Part shown: positions 51,666 to 61,462 of the stretch, piece by piece
Numbering within the stretch: the first letter of the stretch is position 1
Layout: the number at the start of each line of letters is the position of its first letter
DNA from: Arthrinium phaeospermum
Lineage: Eukaryota > Ascomycota > Sordariomycetes > Amphisphaeriales > Apiosporaceae
DNA length: 64,000 nucleotides
Reading direction: 5' to 3'
NCBI GenBank assembly: GCA_006503535.1
Contig: QYRS01000003.1
Location: 3,968,001-4,032,000, forward strand
The notes under the pieces: model-generated
What the model was told of the DNA's origin: nothing
What the model saw: only the letters and a program-made list of their open reading frames with translations
The model's database searches: none
Program-made: the position numbers and the translations under genes

Positions 51666-53698
51666 CGTGACTTTTATGATATGAGAGATTATTCTGCAAT
51701 GAGGATAGGTTTTTAAGAGCACTTCAAATGTATTCCCTCGAGAAGTTATGGTCTATGGTATCAAGAAGAAAAGGAGAGATTAGAAGGAAATGTTAGGTTT
51801 ATAATCGTGATCCATACATCTAGGCTGCCGTCATGCTGCCTCGTTTTACTCCTAGTTCCTCGCTTGACCCTCACCCTGCGAGGCTGAGCTCAGTCTTTCG
51901 TGCCTTCATATGTTCTGAGGTCTCAAATCGCCACCCCCAGCTGAACCCACAATGTGGAAAAAGGAAGCCACCACACCAGCAGCCCCGAGCTTGGCACAAG
52001 GCTGTAAAGGCTGTATCCGCGCAAATAGCTTTTCAATTGCCAGCCTCCTGTCCAAAACAAACTGTTAGGTTGCAAAAAGTCCTCAGCTGTTGCTTGCGTG
52101 CACGCTTGCGCATGCAGCTTGGGAAACTAATGTGCACTTTGCCTGCAAGCTAGCACCCAAGGCGCTGAAAGCTTTCAATATGCATAAGTCTTACAACGCC
52201 ACTTCTTCTGGAAATGGCAATGAGTCTGAACCGAAATACCTTTTTGGTGTTGGTGTCAACTCAGAAGGGGTATGTATGGTATCAGCGCGGCAGAAAGGTA
52301 ACGTAGCCAACATGTTTCACCCGAACGTCAAACTTCATGCAGCTTATATCGCTTTCCATGTGGCTGTGTATATTGTCGTCGTCTTTCCTTCGAAGAGTGA
52401 GCTCACATTACAAGTGTGGGAGCCCGCCGTATCGATAGGCGTTGTGGCTCAAGACTGAGATAAGAGCCGTTGCAGGCAAGGCATTCTTTAGGCTCAGATT
52501 GGACAAACATCAACAGTAACAGATTTATCTGCTGCTAGGTTCTGCTTCTGTTTCCATATGACTCAGCCGCTTGAACATATTCTGTCATGGAGACTTTTCC
52601 TTGTTAACCCTCTTGGGCTACATATTGATTGGCCTGGATGAAAGCCCAGTCTTGGGACATCGAAAACGTTACTGCGGACCGCCGCTAGACTCATCTTGAT
52701 TGGCCACATACGCCTCTATACGTTTATAATAAATATCGATTAAGTATCCCAACACCTGTTGCATCCCCTGGGTTTCCAATGAGGCTTCGACTATGATATG
52801 TGACTTGGCATTCAACCCTTCAAAGTTAATATATGTTTGATACACCTAGGTAGTGCTGGATACAGATCTAATGGTTACTTTGATTCATTTAATTTAGCCC
52901 TTTCGTTGCCGGAAATTACCACTCAAGATGCAAAAGCAGATGAAGGGGCATACCTCGCTGGATGTAGGGGTGCTGCTGAGCACTCAGTTATTAGAAGGGT
53001 TTCTGCTGGTTAGGTTACTTCTGTTGCTATTCCTACCACATTCTGTGTTGCTTCCGTTTTGAGCTTTCTCGAGGCTAGTTGAACGTCGGATAGATTTGAT
53101 GCAGCTCGTTCTAGCCCTGAAATTGGCCGGCTACCGGTACCTATTCTGAATGCAGGTGTAGATATCTCGACGAGAGGGGTCACCACGCATTCAATTAGTG
53201 GCTCGATAGACACCAAACATTCATTGATCCAGTACATTGCTGTTTGTGAAGTCATAAAAGCTCCAGTCGACAACCATCCTCATTTTCCACCTCCATCATA
53301 CCCTAGCACATCGGGTCTGCACCACACAACAGCATACTTCCTCATCGAGATTCGCTTCACACGGACCATTCTGTCAAGACTTCTTCAGTTTGATGAGCGC
53401 ATCACTCATTGTTCTTCACTTGATCTTATTCTGGTATCAGATCAACTCGACAAATTGCAGCAAGTTCGACAGAGCGTCATTTCCGTCACGTCCGTCTCTC
53501 TGCTGTTATTTTCTTCTGCACCAACCACGTCGCTTTTCGCTTCAGACGTCAAAGCAGCCATCGACGAACAGACGTTCTATCCAACCCCAGTCCATCATTT
53601 CGATTTTACCGTCCTCTGTTGCACCTGCATCGTGACTTCACAACAACCACTGCATCTTTAAGCCCCGGCATTATCTCACGGTTGTCAAAAGCGTCGAA
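51666..53698. other. intergenic region upstream of the modular cluster
   Basis: 51666-52890 holds nothing I can name. From about 52895 the sequence is a diverged copy of the flanks at 55230-55480 and 58800-58930, so this is the start of the first duplicated unit. 53220-53695 is the leader/promoter of the next gene and shares CTCCAGTCGA with 55515. Confidence 0.45.
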
Positions 53699-54952
53699 AT
53701 GACCCACAAAAGAGCCAGCGGTGGCATCGTGAACGACGATTTTGGATATGAATCGCCTAACACGAAGATGGGAATGTCCTCTTCGACCACCACCAGAAAC
53801 GACACGAAAACCATCGCGGTGAACCTTCCTGTCTCGGGGCCTACCCTTTCATCAGTTTGGACGTACGGAGACTCTACGAAGCCCGCAAGCACCAGCACAG
53901 GATCCACAAGTAACGTTGGACCATGGGATGATTTGCTCCCCTCATATTCTGAGTGTTGCCATGGTTCTTCCTCCTATGGAACCTCTGGCACTCCTAGCTC
54001 CTCTCGCTCTTCTAAGCCATCTGTTACCGTCCCTTCTAAGTCTAGTGGCAACTCCCAAGGCAGACGCAGTGTACAGACGCCCAGCCATCAACCTAAGACA
54101 AGTCATACGCAGAATGCCATCCGTTATCGAGATGACAAGCGCTGGGCCAGCGATAGACGCACCCTGACTGTGCGCTTCCTAAACGGAAGTCAAGAGCAAA
54201 GGAGGCTGGTCAAGAGGATCGTTATTGAGCACTACAATAGCATACCGATGGTGATCCGGTTCGTCTTCCTTCGGCCCAGTGACCTTGGTTTCGCGGCCAT
54301 CCGTGTCCGGTTTGCCAACGGAGCCCATTCCATGAGTCTCGAGGGCACAGACAACAAGTACTCCCTTTTCGGTGACATACCCACCATGACCCTGAACTTG
54401 TCCAGTGGGGCGGAGTTTCACCAGAACACCATCCTTCAGACATTCGGTCTCGCGCTGGGTCTCCGTCTTGAGCATCTGCACCCGGATAGCGGCATTTCTT
54501 TCAACCATGCCGAGCTGCGTCGCCAGGGAGTCACGGAGCGGGACATTGAGACGGTGTGGACGGTATCCGGCATCGACAAGAGAAGGACGGTACCATATGA
54601 CAGGAAGTCCATCATGCACTACCCCGTCGAGGTAGAGGAGGCGACAAATCTACGGCAGCGCATCCCCCATAACGACTGTCTGTCGAAAGGGGACAAGACA
54701 CAGCTGATGGAGATGTATCCTGTCGCACCTCCCACCAACGGCAACAGTTCAGCATCAGGGAGCACGGGCAGCAGCCGCCGCGATAAAGGCGATGATGACG
54801 CGAAGCACTCGAAGAGGGACTCAAAGGATGTGACAGTCATCAAATACGGCCGTAAAACTGTCGAGGTGCCAAACACATATGTCGACAGGAAGGGCAGAGA
54901 GAGGAAGATTTCCCCTTTCACTCGGATGATGATGAAGTGGATGGTTACTTAA
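53699..54952 (+). CDS. astacin-like protein with destroyed zinc site, copy 1
   Basis: A 417-residue intronless protein without a signal peptide. The N-terminal ~60 residues carry a module shared with two neighbours (KMGMSSSTTT, then TKTIAVNLPVSGPT), followed by LLPSYSECC, a PPxY/LPxY-like sequence, and a Ser-rich linker. From about 145 to 350 it follows the astacin (M12A) metallopeptidase domain: DDKRWASDRRTLTVRFLNG, YNSIPMVIRF, GLALGLRLEHLHPDSGISF, and SIMHYPV as the Met-turn. The zinc motif HExxHxxGxxHE is replaced by QTFGLALGLRLE: the catalytic Glu and all three His ligands are lost. Protease activity is therefore not expected. The C-terminus (KHSKRDSKD ... RERKISPFTRMMMKW) is basic and differs from the other two genes. 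Likely intracellular scaffold or decoy; this is inference. Confidence 0.8.
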   Translation: MTHKRASGGIVNDDFGYESPNTKMGMSSSTTTRNDTKTIAVNLPVSGPTLSSVWTYGDSTKPASTSTGSTSNVGPWDDLLPSYSECCHGSSSYGTSGTPSSSRSSKPSVTVPSKSSGNSQGRRSVQTPSHQPKTSHTQNAIRYRDDKRWASDRRTLTVRFLNGSQEQRRLVKRIVIEHYNSIPMVIRFVFLRPSDLGFAAIRVRFANGAHSMSLEGTDNKYSLFGDIPTMTLNLSSGAEFHQNTILQTFGLALGLRLEHLHPDSGISFNHAELRRQGVTERDIETVWTVSGIDKRRTVPYDRKSIMHYPVEVEEATNLRQRIPHNDCLSKGDKTQLMEMYPVAPPTNGNSSASGSTGSSRRDKGDDDAKHSKRDSKDVTVIKYGRKTVEVPNTYVDRKGRERKISPFTRMMMKWMVT

Positions 54953-56504
54953 AGGGGAGGCGATGTTTGGGATGCACGACACATATTCAGAAGCAAGAAC
55001 AGCGGACAGCGAGACGCCTCACGGATATTTTGAATGGCAAGGGTCTAAAACATCGGTACGACACCAGGCTTCACGGGGCATGGTACACTGCACGATATGG
55101 TTAGCGGATATGGTATGACGGTGGTGGGGATAATGGTTTCTACAGCGCTTGGTCTGAATGCTCGACAGTCTGTTTTGGGCAGTTTCTATTTCTTTTCTTT
55201 TATGTGATTTTGGCGGTGCTCTAGGATATTCCGCATGAAGTTCAACATCCGATTGGCCATATGACTGGAAGTTGCCAATCAAGATGCAATAGTGACAGGA
55301 GGCGCATGCTGCACTGGGTGTTAGGGTGCTACTCAGTAATTAGTTACCAGAGGACTTTCTGCGGGCTGGATAATTCATGTTACGTGTTACTGCTGCCACA
55401 CTCTTCCGGGTTGGCGATGCAATGTCAACGGGCAAACATGAAATTGAATGCAACCACAGGTGCAGAAACTACACATTGAATATCCATCACCTCTGTTTGC
55501 TTGATAATAAATAACAACTCCAGTCGATAGGCGGGACGGCAGATTCTCCTCTTTCCTCTCTCTCATCCTTGCTGCGGTAGCACATTATCTCGGCACGACG
55601 CAAAGAGACACCGACAAACTCATTTTCCTTCGGTACTCACCAGTTCTGTTTTCCGTTCATCATCAATTTCGTCGGCACTCTTTTCCTCTCGGTAAATAAA
55701 AGCCTAGTCGGTGACTGACACATAACAACTTCCTTTCTTCCTCTTTTCGCATTGATCCTGCGATAGTACACCACGTCTGTGCTACATCATAACCCCATTT
55801 CGCTTCGTGGACGCCTTCGTCGACACCCATTTATTGCTTCACCTGGTCATCGTTGACAACCGCTTTATTCCTCAACTCTGGAGGAATAGAAATACCAGCC
55901 AACAATAACTAAACCGGCAGATCCTACATTTCTTCTTCCTACCTCCCGTCCTGTGCCAAGTCAATCTCGCACATACCAGTAAGTCACCACACCATCTTCC
56001 TGATTATTTCATCCACAGTTTTCTACATCTTCCATCATAACGTCGATCCCTCTATAATTGGTATCGTATCTCCTTGCGTGGGATCTACACACAAACCTCT
56101 AGTTGAAGATGAGAGTGACACTCACTTTTGTTTTCTTCATCTGAGTCCTGTGAGAGGTGGGCTTCGCGCGCTGACTTGGGTTCACACAACACTGCATCAA
56201 CAGCATACCAGTTCCATTCATTGCTCCATCCCTACATTACTGTTTCATCTGTATCCACAACATACCTACCTCATCACTTGATTACAAAATCGCCAGTGGA
56301 CTAACATTCGTGTTCTTGTGCTGCAGTTTCGATCAAGTTGCTGATCAAGACAGCTTGGGGCGCAAGTTTGGCTTCATTTCTCCCTTGTCCTAACTTCTAC
56401 TGCTCTGGCTTCATTCGCACTTGCTCTCGCACATCGCCAGCATCAGGCGCTTTGTAACCATCTTGCATCCTGTCCACCACATCACGGTCATCGACAAAGC
56501 CAAC
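54953..56504. other. spacer and duplicated promoter of the second modular gene
   Basis: 55230-55480 is a copy of the flanks at 52895 and 58800. The promoter/leader at 55500-55640 (CCAGTCGATAGGCGGGACGGC ... TCTCCTC ... GGCACGACGC) is homologous to 59020-59140. 55640-56500 is pyrimidine-rich leader sequence, perhaps with a 5'UTR intron; no gene is supported. Confidence 0.45.
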
Positions 56505-58283
56505 ATGGGTATCAACAACGCTGACTTCGGCGTCGACAACGACAAATTGACGGTCAAGTACTCATCTGCGTTGCCCAACGCTCAGATGGTGGCGGCCACC
56601 AAGCAAAAGGCCACCTCGTCGTCAGTTGAACGTGAACTGAAGCTCGCCGTCTCAGAACCTTGCAAGACGTTGGTCAAGACATCGACAAAGCCTACTCGGC
56701 CTACCGAGGGATCTACAGTGGGTTCCAGCACAGGTCCTCCCAAGGGTACTGCCAAGAGACCTGCCACAAAAGCTGTCAAGGCATCTGCAAAGCCACTTCT
56801 CGAGGCACCTACCACGGGATGTACCACCAAAGCATCTACCAAGGCACCTGTCAAGACAAATAACACGTCTTCCAGCAAAGCGACTACCGCGGCCTCCACC
56901 AAAGCGACTACCACGGCAACTACCACAACGTCTACCACGGCAACCGCTAAGCCACTTCCAAAGCTTGCTACCAAGCCGACGGTCAAGACCACTACGAAGG
57001 CACCTGCCAAAGCGTCTACGAAGGCGCCTGCCAAGGCAACTGCCACGGTGACAACTGCAACGTCTACGAAGGCACCTGCCAGGACAACTACCACGGGGAC
57101 TACCGCGACGTCAGCCGCCGCAACCACCAAGGCGACTACCAAGGCGTCTACCAAGGCGCCTACTAAGATACCAACCAAAGACGCCAATATTTACGTCGAT
57201 TCGTCACATGAGTCACGCTATGGCGGCTCCAACGCCAATTATCTGGCATTGGACGGTTCTACCTTGAAGAACCAGCGTTCTTCCGGAACTGGCTATGAGG
57301 ATATGTCCGAAAACAGCCGTCGGATTCACCAGTGGCGGCTGAGCACGGCTGCCTCCTCAAGAATATACCCGACATTCCCCAGCAAACAGGCCCAGGACGG
57401 CGCGCGCTACGAAGAAGACAAGCGCTGGCCCAGCAGCCAACGCCACCTGGCTGTGCGCTTCCTCAATGGCAGCTTGGAGGACAAGAGTCTGGTCAGGAGT
57501 GTTGTTAAGATTTCGTATAACACGATTCCGATGCATATACGGTTCAAGTTCCTCGGCTCGGCCGAGACTGGCCCCTCGGACATCCGCGTCCTGTTCGCCG
57601 ACTCGGGCGACTCCGAGGGTAGGAACGGCCGTACCAACAGCCATGTTGACGCCGACAAGCACACCATGCGCCTGGTCCTGAGCCCCCAGGACCCTGAGTA
57701 TGCCGAGTTCGTCATTCTTCACCAGTTTGGGAACGCGCTGGGTCTTCGCAACGAGCATCAGCACCCAGACAGCGGCATCCTATTCGACCACGAGGCGCTG
57801 CGTCGCAAAGGATGCTCTGATAAAGACATCAAGCACCATTGGCAACCGCGCGGTATCGACCGACGACGGACCGTGCCCTACGACGAGCGGTCCATCACGC
57901 ATTACGGCATCGACAAAGATGACACCCTGAACCTGACCCGTAGCCTCCGCCGCAACCAGGGTCTATCCAACGGGGACAAGAAACAACTCATAGATATGTA
58001 CCCTGCTCCCGCCGAGCCCAAGGCGAATAAGTCCAGCGAAGCCAAAGTCCCCGGAAGCCCGGTCGTCCAGCACAACGTGCGCACTGCTAACCCCGTGGTC
58101 GCCAGCAGGCCTACTAAAGCTCCGGCGCCTCCGGCGCAAGCCACCAGAGCCCTCGCGCCGGTGTCAGGGAACGGGGGCTGGGACTACACCTGTGATAACC
58201 CCAGGTGCGGTCGGACGCACAAATTGGAATGCAAAGTGCAGCATTTCGAGCGTCGCGTTCGGAAGAGCTGGCGGTGGTTCTAA
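56505..58283 (+). CDS. astacin-like protein with altered zinc site, copy 2, with CCHC-like tail
   Basis: From ATG 56505 (the upstream frame only offers TTG) the protein has 592 residues and no signal peptide. Residues about 10-30 (LTVKYSSALPNAQM) echo the shared N-terminal module. A Thr/Ala/Lys repeat region (about 80-225) precedes the astacin-like domain (about 300-510): DKRWPSSQRHLAVRFLNG, YNTIPMHIRFKFLG, HQFGNALGLRNEHQHPDSGI, and SITHYGI. The zinc motif reads HQFGNALGLRNE: the first His is kept, but the catalytic Glu is Gln and the second and third His are Asn. The Met-turn Met is Thr. Activity is unlikely. The C-terminus ends in YTCDNPRCGRTHKLECKVQH plus RVRKSWRWF, with C-x4-C-x3-H-x3-C spacing that could bind zinc. 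The same tail ends the gene at 59668. Confidence 0.82.
   Translation: MGINNADFGVDNDKLTVKYSSALPNAQMVAATKQKATSSSVERELKLAVSEPCKTLVKTSTKPTRPTEGSTVGSSTGPPKGTAKRPATKAVKASAKPLLEAPTTGCTTKASTKAPVKTNNTSSSKATTAASTKATTTATTTTSTTATAKPLPKLATKPTVKTTTKAPAKASTKAPAKATATVTTATSTKAPARTTTTGTTATSAAATTKATTKASTKAPTKIPTKDANIYVDSSHESRYGGSNANYLALDGSTLKNQRSSGTGYEDMSENSRRIHQWRLSTAASSRIYPTFPSKQAQDGARYEEDKRWPSSQRHLAVRFLNGSLEDKSLVRSVVKISYNTIPMHIRFKFLGSAETGPSDIRVLFADSGDSEGRNGRTNSHVDADKHTMRLVLSPQDPEYAEFVILHQFGNALGLRNEHQHPDSGILFDHEALRRKGCSDKDIKHHWQPRGIDRRRTVPYDERSITHYGIDKDDTLNLTRSLRRNQGLSNGDKKQLIDMYPAPAEPKANKSSEAKVPGSPVVQHNVRTANPVVASRPTKAPAPPAQATRALAPVSGNGGWDYTCDNPRCGRTHKLECKVQHFERRVRKSWRWF
56700..57185 (+). repeat. Thr/Ala/Lys-rich coding repeat tract
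   Basis: Irregular repetition of ACCAAGGC, ACTACCACG and KAPTK/KATTK-type codons within the second modular gene, giving alternating 'TKAxTK' units. Period and sequence vary, so slippage rather than perfect tandem duplication is likely. Confidence 0.7.
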
Positions 58284-59667
58284 GGGCATGATGTCATGGA
58301 TGTAGCCAGGACGTTCAGAGACAAGAGCGAACTGGGGGCAGCGAGACGCCCACTTCCTACCGGAAACTGTTGAGGGCGAAACCGGCAATGCGATTCGAGG
58401 ATGTCAAGGGCAAGATTCGCGGAGGCCGGGAAGAGGGGCTCTAGGCTATTCAGCAGGAGCTGGTCGGATGGAAGACACATCCTTACTTGCTTTGGGAGGC
58501 GTTATGGATGATACTCTTGGGGGCATCTTGGACAACAATCTTAGGGGCATCTTGGACAGAGGTCGACGAGTTCTTGGATTAGACCAGCATGCTTTAGGAG
58601 TCGAGCATTCCGCTACAGCTGGTAGCATTAATGATTGGGTAGCATTGGTGATTGTACGATGAGTAGATATTGGCTATCGAGAGGCTGCTCGTACAGATAT
58701 AATTGGCAATATAACTGCTTTGCCTCGCTTAGCTCACGCGTTGCCCATCTGGAAGCCTTTCTTCAATAATGGATGAGTGAGTGAAACTAGTCATATCAGC
58801 TTCAGGTAAATCCAGATGGGAGGGTTAGGGCAATTAAGCTACTGTTGTTACAGCCTTGTGATCTCTTGACGATGCCATATCAGCGGGAAAAACATGACAT
58901 TGAATGCATCGCCGGCTAGCCGAATCCCTTTGATTGGTAGCTGGTACGCATTTTGGCCTCAGTGGCTGGGACAGGCATTGAAGAAATATTCAATTTCTCT
59001 TACCTCTTTTTGTTCGAGCCTATAAATATTCAAGTCAATAGGTGGAACGGCGGAGCCTCTCCTCTTTTCTCTCTCTTCCTTCCTGTGCAAGCACGTTCTC
59101 TCGCCACGACACAACGTCCTTTGCTTCGCACGCAGTCAACTCTCCATTCTCTTCATCACCAACTGCGACGACATTCATTCGCGCTAGGGAATAGAACTCC
59201 AGTCTGAAGTAGTTATCACAGAATAACGGTGCCACCTCAAGCAAGCACTTCACACCAGGTCAGTACTTATCTCCCCCCTCACTCAATCCAACTACATCTC
59301 CAACATTGCTTGTCGCTTGGGAAATTTCAGTTTCAGTTGGATGGGAAATTTCACGCATCGTCCCGCTTGATATCTCCACCCGGTGTCAAGTCACCCCGGC
59401 ACATCACGTTGCATCATCTTTCTTCGTCACATCTATCGTTTCACCAATCATTCCTCGGCATTTGTAGAAACCCTCCCTATCTAACAATAGCTGGTTACAG
59501 TTTCCCGTCTGCTCCATCTTACATCCTGTGCCACGTCAGGCCAGCAGGTCATATCAGGCTGACGCGACGTCTTCGCTGTTGTTTGCTTCAACATATTTGC
59601 CGTGGCTCGCACCTGTAGCGCTCCTGACTTCTGATCACCCTCTCAGCAATTCGCGATCATCAACAAA
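58284..59667. other. spacer and duplicated promoter of the third modular gene
   Basis: 58284-58640 is homologous to the 3' flank of the third gene (60390-60660), sharing for instance GGTCGGATGGA, CTTACTT and GGGGCATCTTGG-like blocks. 58800-58930 repeats the unit boundary, and 59020-59140 the promoter (TATAAATATTCAAGTCAATAG). 59240-59660 is leader. No other gene. Confidence 0.5.
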
Positions 59668-60390
59668 ATGATCCAGATAAGTCGCAAGCCCAACGAGAGT
59701 GGCCAAATGGAGGTCAGCTACTTATCGACACTGCCGGGCACCAAGATGGAGATGTCCTCCGAGACGACGATCACGAAGTCGACCAAGACCACTTCGTTCA
59801 ACCTATCGGTCTCGGGACCTACGCGCACGTTCCTGCGCATGAACGATGAATCTACCTCGGACATACACCCCGAGCCAATCAACACCCACGTCGTTTCGTA
59901 TGACGACTCGCCCCCGACGTACTCTGAAGCCTGCAGCTCTACTTCGCGCGACGCTGGTTCCTCTGGTTACTCTAGGTCGTACGTCTCTGGAGCCTCTCGA
60001 TCATCTGGTTCTCGCAACACCAGCTCCTCAAGCGCCTCCAGGCCTGCCTACACGAGTTCCTCCAATTCTGGTACCTCCGGGCGTGGCTCTTACACCACCA
60101 CTCAGTCCCGCAACGTGCGCACTGCCGACCCCGTGGTCGCCAGAAGATCTCAGACCCCGGAACCGCCGGTGCGAGCCACCAGAGCCCTTACGCCGGCGTC
60201 GGAGCACGTGGACTACGATGACGGGTACTACGCCGACGTCGACTACGACGACGTGTATTACGACGACATGGACTACGGCTACGGCTACAGCTATCCCTGT
60301 GATAACCCCAGGTGTGGTCGGACACACAAATTGGAGTGCAAAGTGAGGCATTTCGAGGCCCGCGTTTGGAAGAGCTGGCGGTGGTTCTGA
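59668..60390 (+). CDS. mosaic modular protein without the protease-like domain
   Basis: A 240-residue intronless protein that joins the N-terminal module of the first neighbour (KMEMSSETTI, then TKTTSFNLSVSGPT) to the C-terminal tail of the second (RNVRTADPVVARR, RATRALTPAS, CDNPRCGRTHKLECKV and KSWRWF). The entire astacin-like domain is missing. Between the modules lie SPPTYSEACSS, a PPxY motif of the type bound by Rsp5/Nedd4 WW domains, a Ser-rich stretch, and a Tyr/Asp repeat (DYDDGYYADVDYDDVYYDD). There is no signal peptide or membrane span. Flanks are homologous to those of the 56505 gene, so it arose by unit duplication with loss or exchange of the central domain. Function unknown; retention of both termini suggests that they, not the protease fold, are under selection. 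Confidence 0.8.
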   Translation: MIQISRKPNESGQMEVSYLSTLPGTKMEMSSETTITKSTKTTSFNLSVSGPTRTFLRMNDESTSDIHPEPINTHVVSYDDSPPTYSEACSSTSRDAGSSGYSRSYVSGASRSSGSRNTSSSSASRPAYTSSSNSGTSGRGSYTTTQSRNVRTADPVVARRSQTPEPPVRATRALTPASEHVDYDDGYYADVDYDDVYYDDMDYGYGYSYPCDNPRCGRTHKLECKVRHFEARVWKSWRWF

Positions 60391-61462
60391 TGGCACGACA
60401 TCATCAATGTAGCCGGGGCGTTGAGACGTCCACTTCTTGCCAGAGAGTTTTGAGGGCGGGAGCGACAATACGACGCAAGGCTATCGATGGCAGGACTGGT
60501 TGATGCTGGGAAAGAGAGGCTCAATTTATGGATCAGCAGGGGCAGGTCGGATGGATGTGATACATCGTTGCTTACTTTAAGGGGCGTCATGGATAGTGAT
60601 CTTCAGGGCACCTTGGATGGAGCTTGGCGCATCTTTGGATTGGGCCACCATGCTTTGGGAGTGGATAATTATGTTACTGTTGGTGGCATTCTTGGTTGTA
60701 AGATAGGTGGAGATACTGAATATCGAGAGGCCGCTGATGCAGATATGACAAGCAATGCAACTGCCATGCCTCTCCCAACTCAAGCGTCGCTCTGTTCCTG
60801 CAATAAATGAATGAATGAAACTGGTCATACCAGGTAGGTACATAAATCACAATAGAGGCCTTTTTCCTCAACCACCAACTGCAGTATGCTGCCATGCCCG
60901 ATTGGCTCAGTTGGTTGCTGTGTGGTTTCGCAGCGTAAAAGTGGTTAGATAAAACCAAGTTCAGGCTCGTGTTCCCGTAGTGGTTTTTCGCATGGTTCGA
61001 TTCTGACAAAGGATCCCTAGCTTTTTTATCTTTTTAAATTCTGGTCACCTTTCTAGCATTAAGATTAGCGACCGTGCTGCGTACTACCCTTACTAGCTTC
61101 AGGTAAATCCGGATGTTCCTCTATCATAGGACGATTGCGAATTATCATTTGCTGGTGATTCGATACGCATATTCTCCGGGCAGGAACAGAACCAACCATG
61201 CCCTTCAACGGGTTCCATACTCGAGATATATCTCTTTGTAGTGGGTCTACTCGTACCGACCGCAATTGGTAGATGTGCTTTGTGCCGTCTTGGTACAGGA
61301 TCCTTGCCATCTTTGTTTTCACATTTCCACAGCTGTCTTTTGTCAATTGTGTCCCGGGTGTTAGGTAGATCAAGAGCTCGAATCAAAACCGGACTCACTG
61401 GTTTGGCTGGTCCTGGATCTCCCTTGGATACTTCCACACATCAGCATCTCAGAATCGTCCCG
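60391..61462. other. intergenic region with a tRNA-like relic
   Basis: 60391-60660 is the duplicated 3' flank of the modular genes. 60896-61035 contains a perfect A box (TGGCTCAGTTGG), a near B box (GGTTCGATTCT) about 90 bp on, and T-runs, but no acceptor stem; it is at most a decayed tRNA or SINE-like relic. Nothing else seen. Confidence 0.4.
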
